Source of the DNA: Strix aluco
Taxonomy: Eukaryota > Chordata > Aves > Strigiformes > Strigidae
Length of the DNA: 64,000 nt
Direction of reading: 5' to 3'
NCBI RefSeq assembly: GCF_031877795.1
Contig: NC_133934.1
Coordinates: 104,100,610-104,164,609 of the forward strand
Part shown: positions 1 through 11,000 of the stretch, piece after piece
Layout: every line of letters starts with the position of its first letter
How positions within the stretch are numbered: position 1 is the first letter of the stretch
Position numbers and translations under genes: made by a program
The notes under the pieces: generated by a model
The model's database searches: none
What the model was told of the DNA's origin: nothing
The model's input: only the letters and a program-made list of their open reading frames with translations

Positions 1-114
1 GATTTGGACCGACTTTTGCCCTGGCGCGGAGCCCCCCGGCGCTCGCTGCCCGCGGTGCGGCGGGGCAGGTGCGCGGCCACCCCGCGTCGGCCACCCAGCC
101 CCGGGCTGACTTAC
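1..114 (-). other. NKX2-1: NKX2-1 intron following the first homeobox-gene coding exon (partial)
   Basis: Read on the minus strand, the coding exon ends at 115 and is followed at once by GTAAGT (114 to 109), a near-perfect 5' splice donor. The remaining bases to the window edge are GC-rich and do not continue the NKX2-1 reading frame with recognisable sequence. The exon with the homeodomain should lie beyond position 1. The split leaves one base of an interrupted codon on this exon, as in mammalian NKX2-1. Confidence 0.85.
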
Positions 115-481
115 TTGAGGAGAAGCGGGGGTCCGGGTTGGTGCCGTACCATCCTGTCGCCGAAGCGCTGTTCCGCATGGTGTCCTGGTAAGGCGGGAGC
201 TCGCTCATGTTGCCCAGGTTCCCATTGCAGTAGCCCCCCATCGTAGCATGGGAGAGCTGGGGGACCCCTGCCGCTGTCATATGGTAGGCGGCAGTCACTG
301 TTCCGTTGTGGCCCATGGGGTGCTGCTGCATGGCCGGCTGAGAAACCTGAGACTGTCTGTAGGCTGACAGGGGAGCCCCCAAGTTACTGCCCTCCATGCC
401 CACTTTCTTGTAGCTTTCCTCCAAAGGACTCAAGATGTCAGACACTGAGAAAGGAGTCGTATGCTTTGGGCTCATCGACAT
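115..481 (-). CDS. NKX2-1: NKX2-1 (thyroid transcription factor 1), N-terminal coding exon, partial
   Basis: NKX2-1 is a nuclear NK2-class homeodomain activator needed for ventral forebrain, thyroid and lung development. This exon encodes residues 1-122 plus one base. It begins [10 protein letters not shown] and carries the TN repressor-type motif at residues 11-22 ([12 protein letters not shown]). It continues through Met/Gln/His-rich sequence to a conserved stretch ending in [12 protein letters not shown], which is where vertebrate NKX2-1 joins the next exon (SRFMG...). The start is the ATG at 481-479; a second in-frame ATG lies two codons later (475-473). The frame is intact and the residues are nearly identical to what is known of vertebrate NKX2-1. 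The homeodomain and NK2-specific domain are outside the window. Small uncertainties are start choice and whether a longer N-terminal isoform exists, because the frame stays open upstream to the splice acceptor at 492. Confidence 0.97.
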
Positions 482-491
482 GATTCGGCGG

Positions 492-520
492 CTGGGGAAA
501 AAAAAAAAAAAAAAAAAAAA
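492..520 (-). other. NKX2-1: 3' splice acceptor of the NKX2-1 coding exon with a T23 polypyrimidine tract
   Basis: On the minus strand a run of 23 T (520 to 498) is followed by CCCCAG (497 to 492), a textbook polypyrimidine tract and AG. The exon then starts at 491 with CCGCCGAATC directly before ATG. This implies an upstream 5' exon to the right of this point, as in mammals where a distal first exon gives a longer isoform. That first exon could not be located convincingly. Confidence 0.75.
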
Positions 521-565
521 GGAAGGGGAGGCAAATCTTTTTTTTTTTTTTTTTTTTTTTTTTTT
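498..565. repeat. Inverted homopolymer pair: A23, 17-bp spacer, T28
   Basis: Positions 498-520 are 23 A and 538-565 are 28 T, separated by a G-rich 17-bp spacer. Transcribed from the minus strand, the RNA would carry A28, a 17-nt loop and U23 directly before the NKX2-1 splice acceptor, so an A:U hairpin covering the pyrimidine tract is possible. Exact run lengths may be affected by sequencing error. Confidence 0.85.
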
Positions 566-844
566 GCCAAATATTCTGGTGTTGCCTTAACGCCGATCTT
601 GTTGGATGTACACGTAACCGAGTGGACGAAGTCCGCCTTAATTGGATTGAGTGGAGGCTCAGGGCTGCCTTTCGTTTGTTTTAGCCAGACGCCAGGTTTT
701 AGGCTGCCACCAGAGGCGGGGCATAGGCACTAAAGCAACAAGACAATAGAAGCCTACATCTTGCCCAAGATAATTAGCTTACATGCTGATGACAAGGTAA
801 ACACCTTTAAGTTTTACTTGTCAGGATTTTTTTTTTATGTCTTT

Positions 845-889
845 AAAAAAAGAGAGAGAGAGAGCGGGAGAAAGAGGGAAAGAGAGAGA
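845..889. repeat. GA-rich simple repeat
   Basis: A run of A followed by alternating GA dinucleotides, nearly all purine on the plus strand with one interrupting C at 865. On the NKX2-1 sense strand it is CT-rich. This is ordinary low-complexity sequence. Confidence 0.8.
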
Positions 890-1368
890 CCTCGTGAGCA
901 CAACTCATTTTATTTTTCTCGGGGGTGGCAATATCGTGGACGGGAAATGGAAGGCAAGGAGAAAAGACCCCCATCTGACTGGGTGAAAGGATTTAAAATC
1001 AGCTCCCGGGTGGCAAGGCTGTCAGCCCAGCCTTTGTGAGAGCTGGGGAGACAGGGCTGAATGCCGGCGAGCTGAAGGACCGAGTCCCCCTCTCCCCCCA
1101 CTAAGTTTGGTCTGGCAGGAGCTCGGCCGCCGGGAGGGCAGCTCTCCGGAGGGCAGCCCTTTCTCCCGGGCCAGCGCTCCTGGCGGCCCGCGCTCCCCGC
1201 GCCGGCTCGCCCGGTACCCCGGCCGGCCGGCCGGCAGCGGAACAGCGCTCGGGATTTCGCATCTCGGGAACCTTCTCTATGTCTGCTCAGACCCCCAGTG
1301 CGAGACCCCCAGTGCGAGGACCGTTTCTCTCCCTAAACCCATAAGTTCCGTTCACCTAGGGATTTCCT

Positions 1369-1388
1369 CCCCCCCCCCCCCCCCCCCC
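1369..1388. repeat. Poly(C) run, 20 bp
   Basis: Twenty consecutive C on the plus strand, equal to G20 on the NKX2-1 sense strand. The exact length is uncertain because such runs sequence poorly. Confidence 0.85.
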
Positions 1389-1939
1389 AACCTCAGGGAG
1401 AGGCGGAAGATGCAAGTTTGCAAAAAACAAGGAGTAATTTAATTGCCCGGGGCGAGAGACCGCTATAGAACAGGTTAGTGCAAAATGTTGCTCGTTATTC
1501 TCAAAGGTAAAGCCTGTCACAGGCTCTCGTGGTCCCTCTGAACCTGAAGCTGCTTTCTAAGGTTATTTATACAGCACGGGAGCTGGATGGAGAAGACCTC
1601 TCAGGTCATCTGCTACACCACCTTGCCAATGAATTCCCTGCCGTTTCGAATAAACTGTAATTTCTGGCACTTTTGGATCTGCCCTCGGATCCGGTGTGAA
1701 AACAAAAGCGAGCCCATTCACAGCCACAGACACGTACATGCAGCCAGCAGCGAATGTCACTCGGGTCTTTGAAGAAATCGCCCAAGTCGTCTAGTGTCTC
1801 CAGAGTTTATATTTCGGGGTGTTCCCGGGCGGAGGAGAGAAACCTCCCCCGAGTGTTTCACACCCGGCCTACGGCCCTGGCAAACCCAATTTAATACAGC
1901 GATTACCTGAATATTAAGAAAATTACAGCGAAGGTACAG

Positions 1940-2260
1940 TTAACCCAGTGACTTTGAAGTGTCAAGTAACTATTTAGTAATTGCACTTGTAAATATGTTT
2001 GTGCTCGGCTGGTTCGTGCTTAAAAATGCAAAAGTGCACTTGCTACCCGGGAATAACTAAATATCTTTGTCTAAAGTGGCAGCATAAATAGCCGGTCGCT
2101 TTGTGACTGTGCTTGATATTAGTACATAAGGATCATTTTGCTTCAATTGGGAGGCTCTCATTCACTAGGCAAGAAACCGTTTAGGAGAAAGTAGGTTCCC
2201 GTATGAGAGTTAACATCCTTCAAGTGTAAGCCTCAGCCTTGATTACACTTTAGAGCTCTG
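1940..2260. promoter_or_regulatory. Candidate regulatory block dense in NK2-type binding cores
   Basis: Within about 295 bp there are seven AAGTG/CACTT cores: 1957-1961, 1984-1988, 2032-2036, 2037-2041, 2074-2078, 2221-2226 (as CAAGTG) and 2246-2250. A further CAAGTA lies at 1963. NK2-class homeodomains with Tyr at homeodomain position 54 prefer CAAGTG-type sites, so the block could be bound by NKX2-1 itself. The block is AT-rich between CpG-rich flanks, which is typical of a conserved element. Function is inferred from motif density only. Confidence 0.45.
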
Positions 2261-2269
2261 CAAGAGGTG

Positions 2270-2780
2270 AGCTTTTCCACACAAATATAATCGGGGGAAC
2301 TTTCCTTCAATCAGGCCTCCAGCTCTCCTACATCATCTCAGCTGCCTCTTTCGACACCAGCTCCCTCAGGGATGAATACCCCGAAGGGGGCTTGTTGGGA
2401 GTCTGCTGGGTCACCAAAGGCAGAGAAGGGCGACTTTGGGATAGAAAGGTGGCTGCTTCTACCTCTTTTCTTTCCAGATCTTTAGATCTTGTCTTTCCGG
2501 ATCCCTGCAACATTTCTCTTCTCTCGCCCCACTCCCCCCCCTCTTTTTTTCCCCCTTTCTGCGCGGGTTTTTTCCTACAGAGAGAGACACTCGACCTTGC
2601 CTTGGTGGCTTCCCCTCCCCCGGATTTCTCAGGCACATCAGCTCCGTGCCTGTTTGACCAGCCTTAAAAAGGAGGGGGTGGATGGAGGGGAAAAAAAAAA
2701 TTAAATATCACAGGATCCACCAAAATGACGCTGCGGTCGGCTCAAGTCAGAGACGAACGGCAGCGAGTGACCGCGCGATT
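2270..2780. other. Mixed pyrimidine-rich spacer, no gene
   Basis: This stretch is CT-rich on the plus strand at 2,440-2,640 and ends in a short A-run near 2,691-2,700. No coding region, splice signal or repeat family is recognised. Confidence 0.4.
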
Positions 2781-3470
2781 TGTGGGGTAGGAGCAGCGAC
2801 TCCTTTTCTCTCCAGGGAGTGCGAGATGGGGCAGCTGGGGAGGCCCCAGCGCCGGCTCCGGCGGCGGGGAGCGGCGGGGAGCGGGGGCGGAGGAGCCGCC
2901 CCGCCGCCCGCCCTGCGCCTTCCCGGGGGCGCCGCCGGCACGACCCCTTCCACCGCCGGCTGCGGCTGGGCGAGCTTATTTCTCCTGAGCGCAGGTTAAA
3001 CCGTCTCCGAAACACTGCTCCAGCCCATTACCCCGAGCGAGTCCAGCCTCTCTGCGCGGGGTCTTGCCGAGGGCAGTTAACGCGGGGGGTCTCCGTTCCC
3101 CTCCGCGGGGGAGCGGGCTGAAACTCTCTCAGTTAGAAATACACCGTCGCGCGTCCAGGCACAGCTACGCCCCGCAGGGTCCGGGCAGCAGCACTGTTGA
3201 GACCCGCTAGATCGACCGACCTAGTGAAAAGGGAGCGGGTCAGCCTCTGCTCCTCCTTTCCCGCCCCAAATGAGCTATAACGGGGAGAGCCAAACCGCGG
3301 AGAAGTGGCGAGAAAAGCTTCTCCACTGCTGCCCTGTCCCGTCCGCTCACCCTTTTCTTTCAAACCGTCCACCCAAGCTTCGCCTGCCAGAGCTGGCCCC
3401 CCGCAGCCCCCGGGGAGGGTGGCCGCCCCGACAGGGTCCTGCCTAGGCTGCCTCTAGTGATGTGTTCGTT
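2780..3470. other. CpG-island-like block 1 upstream of NKX2-1
   Basis: High GC with frequent CpG dinucleotides, including GC-box-like GGGGCGG sequences around 2,880-2,900. Open frames here are long only because GC-rich DNA has few stop codons. It may be part of a promoter or a Polycomb-type CpG island of a developmental gene. Confidence 0.6.
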
Positions 3471-3849
3471 TACCTGGTGATGCTGCTTAGTAAAACGCTC
3501 GAGTTAAAAAGAAATGCTAAGGAGGAGAGCAGGAAAGATGAGATGCGTTTTGCCTGGTGGAAGCATTTTCATGAGAAAGGCACGGTCTTCACCCCGTGTT
3601 TGCAGAATGCGGCTACACGGACGTCCCTTCAATAGCTTCTGACCCCACACAATCCGTTTGATAACACTCGAGAGGTGGAAGAATGGGAGACTTTGTCAAT
3701 CAAATGGTGCCAATCCCAATGGAAACGGTGCCACCAAGACCGCAGCACGTTTCCTCATCAACTGGATTGCGGGGGCTGGGAACTCAAGGATCAGCTTTTG
3801 AAAGTGCGCACAGGGCTCTCCAAAGACAACAATGTCTTTTCTATACGAG

Positions 3850-5700
3850 CTGCTGTGCCTCCCCAAGGGGAATCAAATGTGCTCGGCGAGCCCGAGCCGC
3901 CGAAGGGCTCCGGCTCTGCCTTGCCACCCGTTTCGCCGGGCAGGAGCTGCGAGGGGGGGGTGGGGTGAGGTGGCATTTCTGCCTGCTCCGGCGCCTAACT
4001 CGGCTCCTCGCCCCAGATTGCTTTTCCCCTCCTTCAGACACTTCCAGGTCCTGCGGTGGCTCCGCGCCTTTCCTCCGCCAGCGGAGCCCACGCAGGAGCG
4101 CGGCCCCGATTCAGCGCAGCACTTGAGCATGTGCTTAGGTGTGAGCGGCCAACTGGGCTGGCTGAAACCCTCGGGGCACCTGGGCTCGGAGGGCAGAGGG
4201 GAAGGACCCCATGCAACCCGCAGGCAAATCCTTTCTCAACAAGAGAGACACTTTTTAGGCGCAACTTTTTGATACAAAGGCATAAGGCGCTCCCTGCTCC
4301 CCGTGGGCCGGTTCACGGGTGCGTGTCTGGCTGCGCCAAGCCACCGGCACACGAAGCACCCCCTGCCCAGCGCTGCCGCCCCGCTCCCAGCGCCGAGGGG
4401 GCGGCCTTGCCCGCAGCCTGCCCGCAGCCCTGCCCGCAGCCCTGCCCGGAGCCCTGCCCGCAGCCTGCCCTGCCGCGAGAGCGGAGATCGGCGGCGGGGC
4501 CAGCCGTTTCTGGAGAAGTCTGAGTTAAAGGGGGCAAGAGCAGAGCTGGGACGAAGTCTTTCCTCTCTCCTGGTCACCAGCACAACTCTAACACATCCAC
4601 AGAGAGATTTAAATTACCCTCCCAAACCCCTGCGCCTGGAACAGGGGCACCACCGAGGCAGCTTGCTGCAACTCTCCCTTCTCGACCCACCCTCAGCGAG
4701 ATCATGGAAACTTCGTCAGTGATTTCTTGTGAGAGCCCGTGTAATATACCCCCTGTCCCCCTAGCCCCCCCAAAATGGAAGATGTGCTCAGCACACCGTG
4801 TCCAGAGCCCACGCCGGGAGGGAAGGAGGGAGGGAGCGGAGCGGTGCGGAGGTTCCGCAGTGGCCGGGAAGGGCGGACACGGGTGGCTGTCACCACCGGC
4901 CGCGGGCAGGGCGCCGGGAGCCGCTCCCTGCCCGGGGGGCACATACTTGGGCGTGGAAGGCAGGAACCGACCCAGACACGCTCCCTGCCAGCGCTCCCTA
5001 GGCACAGGGCGCTGGGGGGGGAAGAACTCTTGCTGTGACTCACCGGGACAATTCCCCGCCGTGGGAAAGCCCCCCTGCCCTGGTTATCTCGTTCGGGTGG
5101 GAGAAATCCCGCAACACAACGGTCGAAATATCTTCCCCTTCGTGTGGGAATCTTAAGAAAACAAGCGAAACCACCAAAAGCTAAAGCGAAAATCCTCACC
5201 CCTCCGCAGCGCACGCACAGTTGCTCCTCCAGCTGCTCAGGGCGTGGAGCATCTCGCGTCTGGGGTTTCTCGGGGCCCCTCCGCCCCCAGTCCCCGGCGG
5301 CCCCACTCGCAAGGCTCTGTGCGAGGGCAGCTGTCTCCTCGCAGCTCTTTCCCCTCCTTGCCCAATTCCTGGAGGACGGCTGAGCCCTCCTGCCCTAATC
5401 CTCCGACACCCCCCCCGTCTCTTCCTTTGCCGGGCCGTTCCCGGCCAAGAGGACCAGGGTGGGGCCAGGTGCGGGGTGCCAGGGCAGGGCTCCCGGAGCC
5501 GCCGTGCCCGGCGGGGGGGGGTTCCGCGGCACGCCTCGGCCCGGCGGCCGCACCGCGCCTCTCCGCGGCTGCCCCGCGTGGGGACCCGGGGAAGGGGCTG
5601 TTGTCAGGCAGGGATGCCCCGGTAGCCTGGGCTGGGCAGCAGCAGCACTCGCGGAGGGGTACGGGCTGGTGTCTGACCCCCTCACCCCGGCACCGTTATT
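3850..5700. other. CpG-island-like block 2 upstream of NKX2-1
   Basis: GC- and CpG-rich over most of its length, with an AT-richer dip near 4,590-4,760. It holds the GC-rich tandem repeat at 4,405-4,473. There is no frame with recognisable protein sequence on either strand. Confidence 0.55.
4405..4473. repeat. GC-rich minisatellite, about 5.5 copies of an 11-12 bp unit
   Basis: Tandem copies close to CCCTGCCCGCAG, with unit lengths of 11-12 bp and one copy carrying GGAG in place of GCAG. It lies in the CpG-rich upstream region of NKX2-1. It reads as Pro/Ala-rich in translation, but nothing supports coding. Confidence 0.85.
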
Positions 5701-6200
5701 ATTGGCAATTAATATAACGTCCTCCACGTCTGCCTTCCTTAATGCCAGCGGACGGCCACCGCCGCCACGCTGTCAGCACGCACATACACGACTTGTCGTT
5801 GCCCTGAAGCATCTTTGATACACCCAAGCCAGAGGTGATTTCTGCGGAGGCTTTCTGGAAGGTGGTTGCTGAGACAATTCGCAAAAACTTCTTCTATAGA
5901 GATAGTTAAGAATATAGGCACGGATTATATAGATATAAATATGTACGTAAATACCTTTTTATCCGTACATACCTAAAAACAGAATCCTTCCGGGATCGAT
6001 CTATTTCTGTGTTTTTAGATACAGCTATCAGTGTCTTATATCGGACAGTTTAGGAGGTATGTGCTTTCATATGTACCCCCAGGCATGCCTACACACCCTC
6101 GCGCGCGTGGGGTGTATACCTCCGGCAGTGGGTATGCATGAGTATATATTTACGCATACATTCATAGTCCTCAACCCTGTCGTCTCGAAGAGTTTCAAAA
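5700..6200. other. AT-richer gap between CpG blocks
   Basis: AT-rich sequence with many TATATA/TACGTA-like steps at 5,915-6,150. It could be an element between islands. No gene or repeat family is recognised. Confidence 0.35.
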
Positions 6201-7550
6201 AGGAGCTCAGCTTTTAAGTGGGTCACCTCGCCGCCCTCCCCTGGCCGTCCCTCGCTCTCCCCCGGGCTCTGCCCTGCAGCGGCACAGCCAGGCCCGCGGC
6301 CGCGCCGGCGCCGGGGGAAGGGGCTCTCGGCTCCGGGGGGGCCGTACGCGGCGCCGACGGACACGCGTGTGCCCGTGGGTGCAGGGCGGAGGGGCGGGCC
6401 GGGAGCCGGCACCAGCCCTTGGATTTTTTTCCGCAGCCCTCTTCGGCGGCGGCGACGGGCGGGGAAGGGGCGCGTTGCCCGCTGCCCCCCTGGTTTGGTC
6501 TCGAAGCCCCCCCTTGCCCCCGGGCTGCCCCGTCGAGGGGCTGGGGGAGCTGCAGCCTGCTCTGGGCGCGCCGTGGGGCGGGGGCTCCGCGCCCTCCCGC
6601 GCCCTCGGGCCTGCGCAGGGCCGCGGGCCGGGGCTGGGCCCGGGGGCCCCGAGGAGCTGGCGGCCGGGCCCGGGGGCGCTCCCCCGCGCCCGCCGGGAGT
6701 ACGTGCGCTGGCGGGAAGGCGACCTTTCCCCCTCGACCTTTCCCTGGGGGTAACCAAAGCTCCCTTTTATTTTCAATGTCACTTCGGAGTTTGCCTTTTG
6801 TTCCCCGCTACCTCTCGCTTCCAGGGATACGGGCGGCTCCCCGCTGGCTCGGGGAGGGGCGAGCGGTTGCAAAGATACCTCATTTAAAAACGACAATGGA
6901 GCCCTTTCGACCAGCCCGGGTGGTGCCCGAGCTTTATTTTCGGGCTGGGGGGAAGGGAATTGTTTGCTTTGCTTTTGTTTTCACAGCAAAACTCGAGGGC
7001 AAGTTACAGGAGGACTGCGAGGAGCCCCGGCCCTTCCTCATTGCCCCAAGGCACCGGGCAGGGCCACCCAGCCGAGGGCCGGCACACCCGCCGACATGCC
7101 GATGGCAGCCGGGGAACCCGCGCAAACTGCGCGGCTCCAGGCGAATCTGTCCGCAGCTGCCCTGCTGTCACTGACTTCGGCGTGGCAGAGTGCCCCCAAA
7201 GCCTTCTCCGCCTCCCCTCTGCTCCCCAGTCCGTGGCTTGGTCTGAGCTCCCCCGGGGGCTTTAATTCGGAAGGACACTGGCAGCTGCCCCGTTGCTTGG
7301 CTTTTTCTCCTTGGCAAGGGCAACCGCGGCGAGCTGGGGCGCTGCACTTGCGCGCCCGCGGCTCCCGCTGCCCGCCGTGCCCGCGGAGGGACGCGCCGGG
7401 GCCAGAGCCCCGCGGGCCCTGGGGGCGGAGGCGACCCACAGCAGCCTCCGCTGGCCACCGCGGGAAGTGCAGCGCCAGGCCCGGGCCGCGGCGGCTGGAG
7501 CTACCCTGGCCCCGCCGACCTGCTGCTGCTGCGGCAATTTCGCCATAACC
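6200..7550. other. CpG-island-like block 3, outer edge of the NKX2-1 CpG domain
   Basis: Very GC-rich with dense CpG at 6,220-6,740 and 7,020-7,540, separated by a more balanced stretch at 6,740-7,010. Long open frames exist on both strands, but they are low-complexity Pro/Ala/Gly/Arg and match nothing I know. Confidence 0.55.
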
Positions 7551-7993
7551 ACGACAAAAACAAATAAATGAGCAAAGAGAACGGGATTTTGTTCAGTCGT
7601 CCTCGTAGGAGAACGATGGAATTACGTGGATATTCGTCCGTCTTCACTGTGCGTGGCTCCAGATCTAGAGGGAAGGATTAGCTTCTTTTAATGTTGCTGC
7701 AGCTCCTCCTCAACATCCTCCCATAGACGTAGCTCGGCCTCTGAGCAGAATTCTTCCCCCGCTCCGGGAAAGTATCTGCAATTCGCCTGTTCCTGGATCA
7801 AGAGCAGCTGTTTAATAATTTGTGCCCACTCCAAGTGTTTGCTTTTGAGCAGCACAGTCAAACAGATTCAAATTGTGCTCTTGACAGTTCATGGTCGCAT
7901 ACACAAAAGATTCTCACTCAAAAACTGCCTGTTGGGAACTCTGCCTCTTCCCCATCTGCTTCCTACCCCCTGAGCCTGCAGTCCCCCCGCTGC

Positions 7994-8043
7994 AGTGTGG
8001 GGAGTGATTCTGCTCTTCTCTGAGTGTGGGGAGTGATTCTGCT
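7994..8043. repeat. 21-bp direct repeat, two copies
   Basis: The 21-bp segment at 7,994-8,014 (starting AGTGTGGGGAG) is repeated exactly at 8,023-8,043, giving a 29-bp period. It is a small local tandem duplication. Confidence 0.9.
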
Positions 8044-11000
8044 GTGCCATGGGGGGCTGAAGTCCTCAGAGCTAAGATGAATCCATGAGCTGGCCTGGTA
8101 GGGCCAGACTGACCCAAGTGCCCAGCGTGAGTGGCAGGTGGATTTGTTTATTTCTCACGTGAGCCTTAAAATCAACATGTCCCCTGAGTTTAAAAAAAAT
8201 AAAATAATCACAATTCATTCTGCCTTGATTTTCTTCTGTTCCTTTCCTGGGAGAGAGGACTCAGAGGTTTCCTAGGCAAAGAGGACCATTTCAGAAGCCC
8301 AAGGGCAATTCTAGGGATGTTTCAGAAGTCTCCTTTTCACTTCATGGGAACCAGAGTCTCTGGGAAGATCATGCCCTCAGTCTGGCTAGTACAACTGGTA
8401 GGTCTAGTTAAAAGCTGATGTAAAAAGCTGCAGCACAAAGGAAGCCATTTGTAGGGAAACTCAACAATGAACTTTATTGGTCCTGCTACCAAACCCATTA
8501 ACAAAGCTATACACTCTGCAGCATTGTTTCCAGGCCTGGGTTTTGTTAACCAGCTACTGACATATATATGGCCCAGGGCGCTGATGTAACAGGTGCATTC
8601 CTCTTGCCAGGAAAGGGTTCAGTTCAGTTACCAGTTTCAGCTAGTTCAGTTTCTAGGTACCACTCTCAAGAGTTTCCTGCTGTAAATAGGGTCTGAAAAG
8701 TTCATTGTACAGTGGGATGTATGCATAGCATACATGGCAGCGAAGCTCTGCTGGGCCCATGAGACCTGTGTGCCACAGAAGGAATTTGACTACTCTAGCA
8801 ACAGCTCTCATTGCCTCTAAGGCGATGGGTCAGACATCCTGGAGGCCAGATCAGGCTCCATCAGCTGGACTGCCCTGCAATGCTGCATCTTTCAAAGAGC
8901 GCTGTGCAACCAGTGCATGTGGCTCGCTCACTCCAGCACCAGTAGCACCTGTACTACCATACATAGCTATGGAAGCAGAGTTCCTCTCTTTAATGCAAGA
9001 AATGGAGATGGGGGATAGTGAACTACAACTGTTTGCAATACTGAATTACCACTGGGAGCAATGGGTGCCTGTGATTTTCTGTTACTGCACATACCCCATA
9101 TCCTTGCTCAAACACTGGCATTTTCACTCTCTGACATTCACTCTGCGAAATATGTTTGTTTATATGAGCTTCACAGTGCAAAGTATGGGATCTGCCAGGA
9201 TGTTTTTCTTGACAAGTAAGGTGAAGCAAAGGGTTCGTGAAAATGTTTCACCTTTTCCTTCTCCCAGGAAGAACCAGTAACCTGGCAAAGAAAGGACCCA
9301 GTTGGAAAGGGACTTTTGACCCACTCTTGCAGCTGTGTGAAGAACAGAGCTGCTCCTAAATGAGCTGCTCTTATTGTAATCAGCTGATGTCCACACCTTC
9401 CCCTGTTGCCCCCAGCAGCAACCTCTCTTCCCTTTGGACATGTTATTGATCCATTGAGTGGGATTCTTTGGCTCCCATATTTCTAGGGGATGGGTAGCAC
9501 GGTTCCACTTGCAACTGAGTGCTGACCAAACTGTTTCACAGATATGACAAAAGATGGACTCAGCCTTGCAGAACCTTTCTTTCTGGAGTTGATCGGCAAG
9601 AAGTTCAGCTTGAGGTTCAGCTGAGTTGAAGGACTGAGAGTTAGAAAACAAAACCAAAGCCTGTTTGTATCGTGACCTAAAAAATTCACCCAAGAAGTTT
9701 CCAAGGGTCCAGAAGTATTTTGCTTTTGAATTAGAACAGCACTTTCTATTCAAATAAAAATCCTAAAACATGTGCTAAAACAAGTCCTTGCTATCATCTC
9801 TATTTTATATTTCTCCAGACATTAGTCATTAGTAGCATTCTAGTGCAGAAGAGCCTCCATGTAGCAGGACTATCTTCTAAATTACTTTGGATGATAGACA
9901 TAATGAAGTTAAAAATTTCACTCATCTTTGCCCTGTCATAAATGAAAGCACATATTATATTCATTCAAAAAATAGCTAACCATAGAGTTAGGTTCAAGTT
10001 ACATTTCCAATGTAGAAATGTTTATGCTGAAAAAGCCTAGATACTTTCTTGGAAGTAGTTTAATGATGTAAAATAGTCCATTAATGGATTTTGACTACTG
10101 TGCAGTTTTTAAAATAATGTCCCTTATAATTAGTTGTTTCATCATTCCTTTATGTGCCTTGCTTATTTCAAATTCCAGGGAAAGAAGACTGCTAAGCTGA
10201 TATAATGAGATAATATCCTTCACTGGCATAAGTAAGGCTATGAGATGGACTGCTACCCACATTGGTAATTATACATGCTCCGTTTCCACAACTGGAACCA
10301 GAATGAATACTCTAAAGCATTTTACTGTCTCTGAATAACATTAACTGAAAAAAACAAGTGAGTAACTTGTTTACCTATTAGTATTGGAGGAAGCAACCTG
10401 AGCTGTCCTTAAGTCTGTGGAGTCAAACTCATTCAGTGAGCACTTAACGCAGGACTAAGGAGGAAAGCCATTTTGCCATCTACATACAATACTTGCTGTG
10501 CCAGCTCTGCCACCCCACAGGGTCCCAGTTTCAGGTTCTACATGCCCTGGGAAGTTGCCAGAAGGCAGGGAGAGCATCACAGATTTGTCCAGTTGTGAGA
10601 CATAAGCTTTATAGGTGAACAAACTTGACGCTTCCCTCCCATCTTCTCTGTAGGATTTCAAAACACTCCATGAATATTAACAGTCTTAGGGTGAGAGATG
10701 GAAGCATTTTATGCCTATATTGAGATGGCATAAAAGGCAAAGATTTAGCTCATGGTCATATCAGAAATAGGAGGGTCCAATGTCATCTGTGTGCCCTTCT
10801 GGAAACCTGTTTTGACCAATGAATGGAGGCAAATCCACCTAGCGCCTATCTGGCCCCGCCGACCTCACTGGCACAGCTAGCACAGTTTACTGTTGAGGCT
10901 GAGAGGCAGGATTTGTGGTAAAAAGTACATGCACAGTCAGAGCAGCTCGATGCTGCAGACAAATGAAGCCCCCAGTGGTCCCTGTGCCTGCACCGGGTAC

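Larger units (their letters stand above)
566..1900. other. NKX2-1 upstream intron / 5' flank, no coding signal
   Basis: This is mixed composition DNA with no supported gene. It contains a purine-rich simple tract (845-889, mostly GA), a GC-rich patch around 1,110-1,260 with a short CCGG tandem, and a C20 run at 1,369-1,388. If NKX2-1 has the mammalian structure, the upstream first exon and one of its promoters should lie in or just beyond here. No donor or start could be assigned. Confidence 0.5.

Noticed and set aside
1100-1260. Possible NKX2-1 distal first exon
   Set aside because: The region is GC-rich and at a plausible distance, but no in-frame start and no good splice donor could be read on the minus strand.
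2664-2675. CCTTAAAAAGG as an SRF CArG box
   Set aside because: The spacer has seven A/T bases where CArG requires six, so it does not fit the consensus.
6218-7174. 318-codon open frame on the plus strand, with overlapping minus-strand frames over 200 codons
   Set aside because: Open frames on both strands at once in CpG-rich DNA reflect the scarcity of stop codons, not coding. Composition is Ala/Pro/Gly/Arg with no family match.
8759-9280. 173-codon plus-strand open frame
   Set aside because: No domain, no homologue I recognise, and no splice or promoter context; length is within chance for intergenic DNA.
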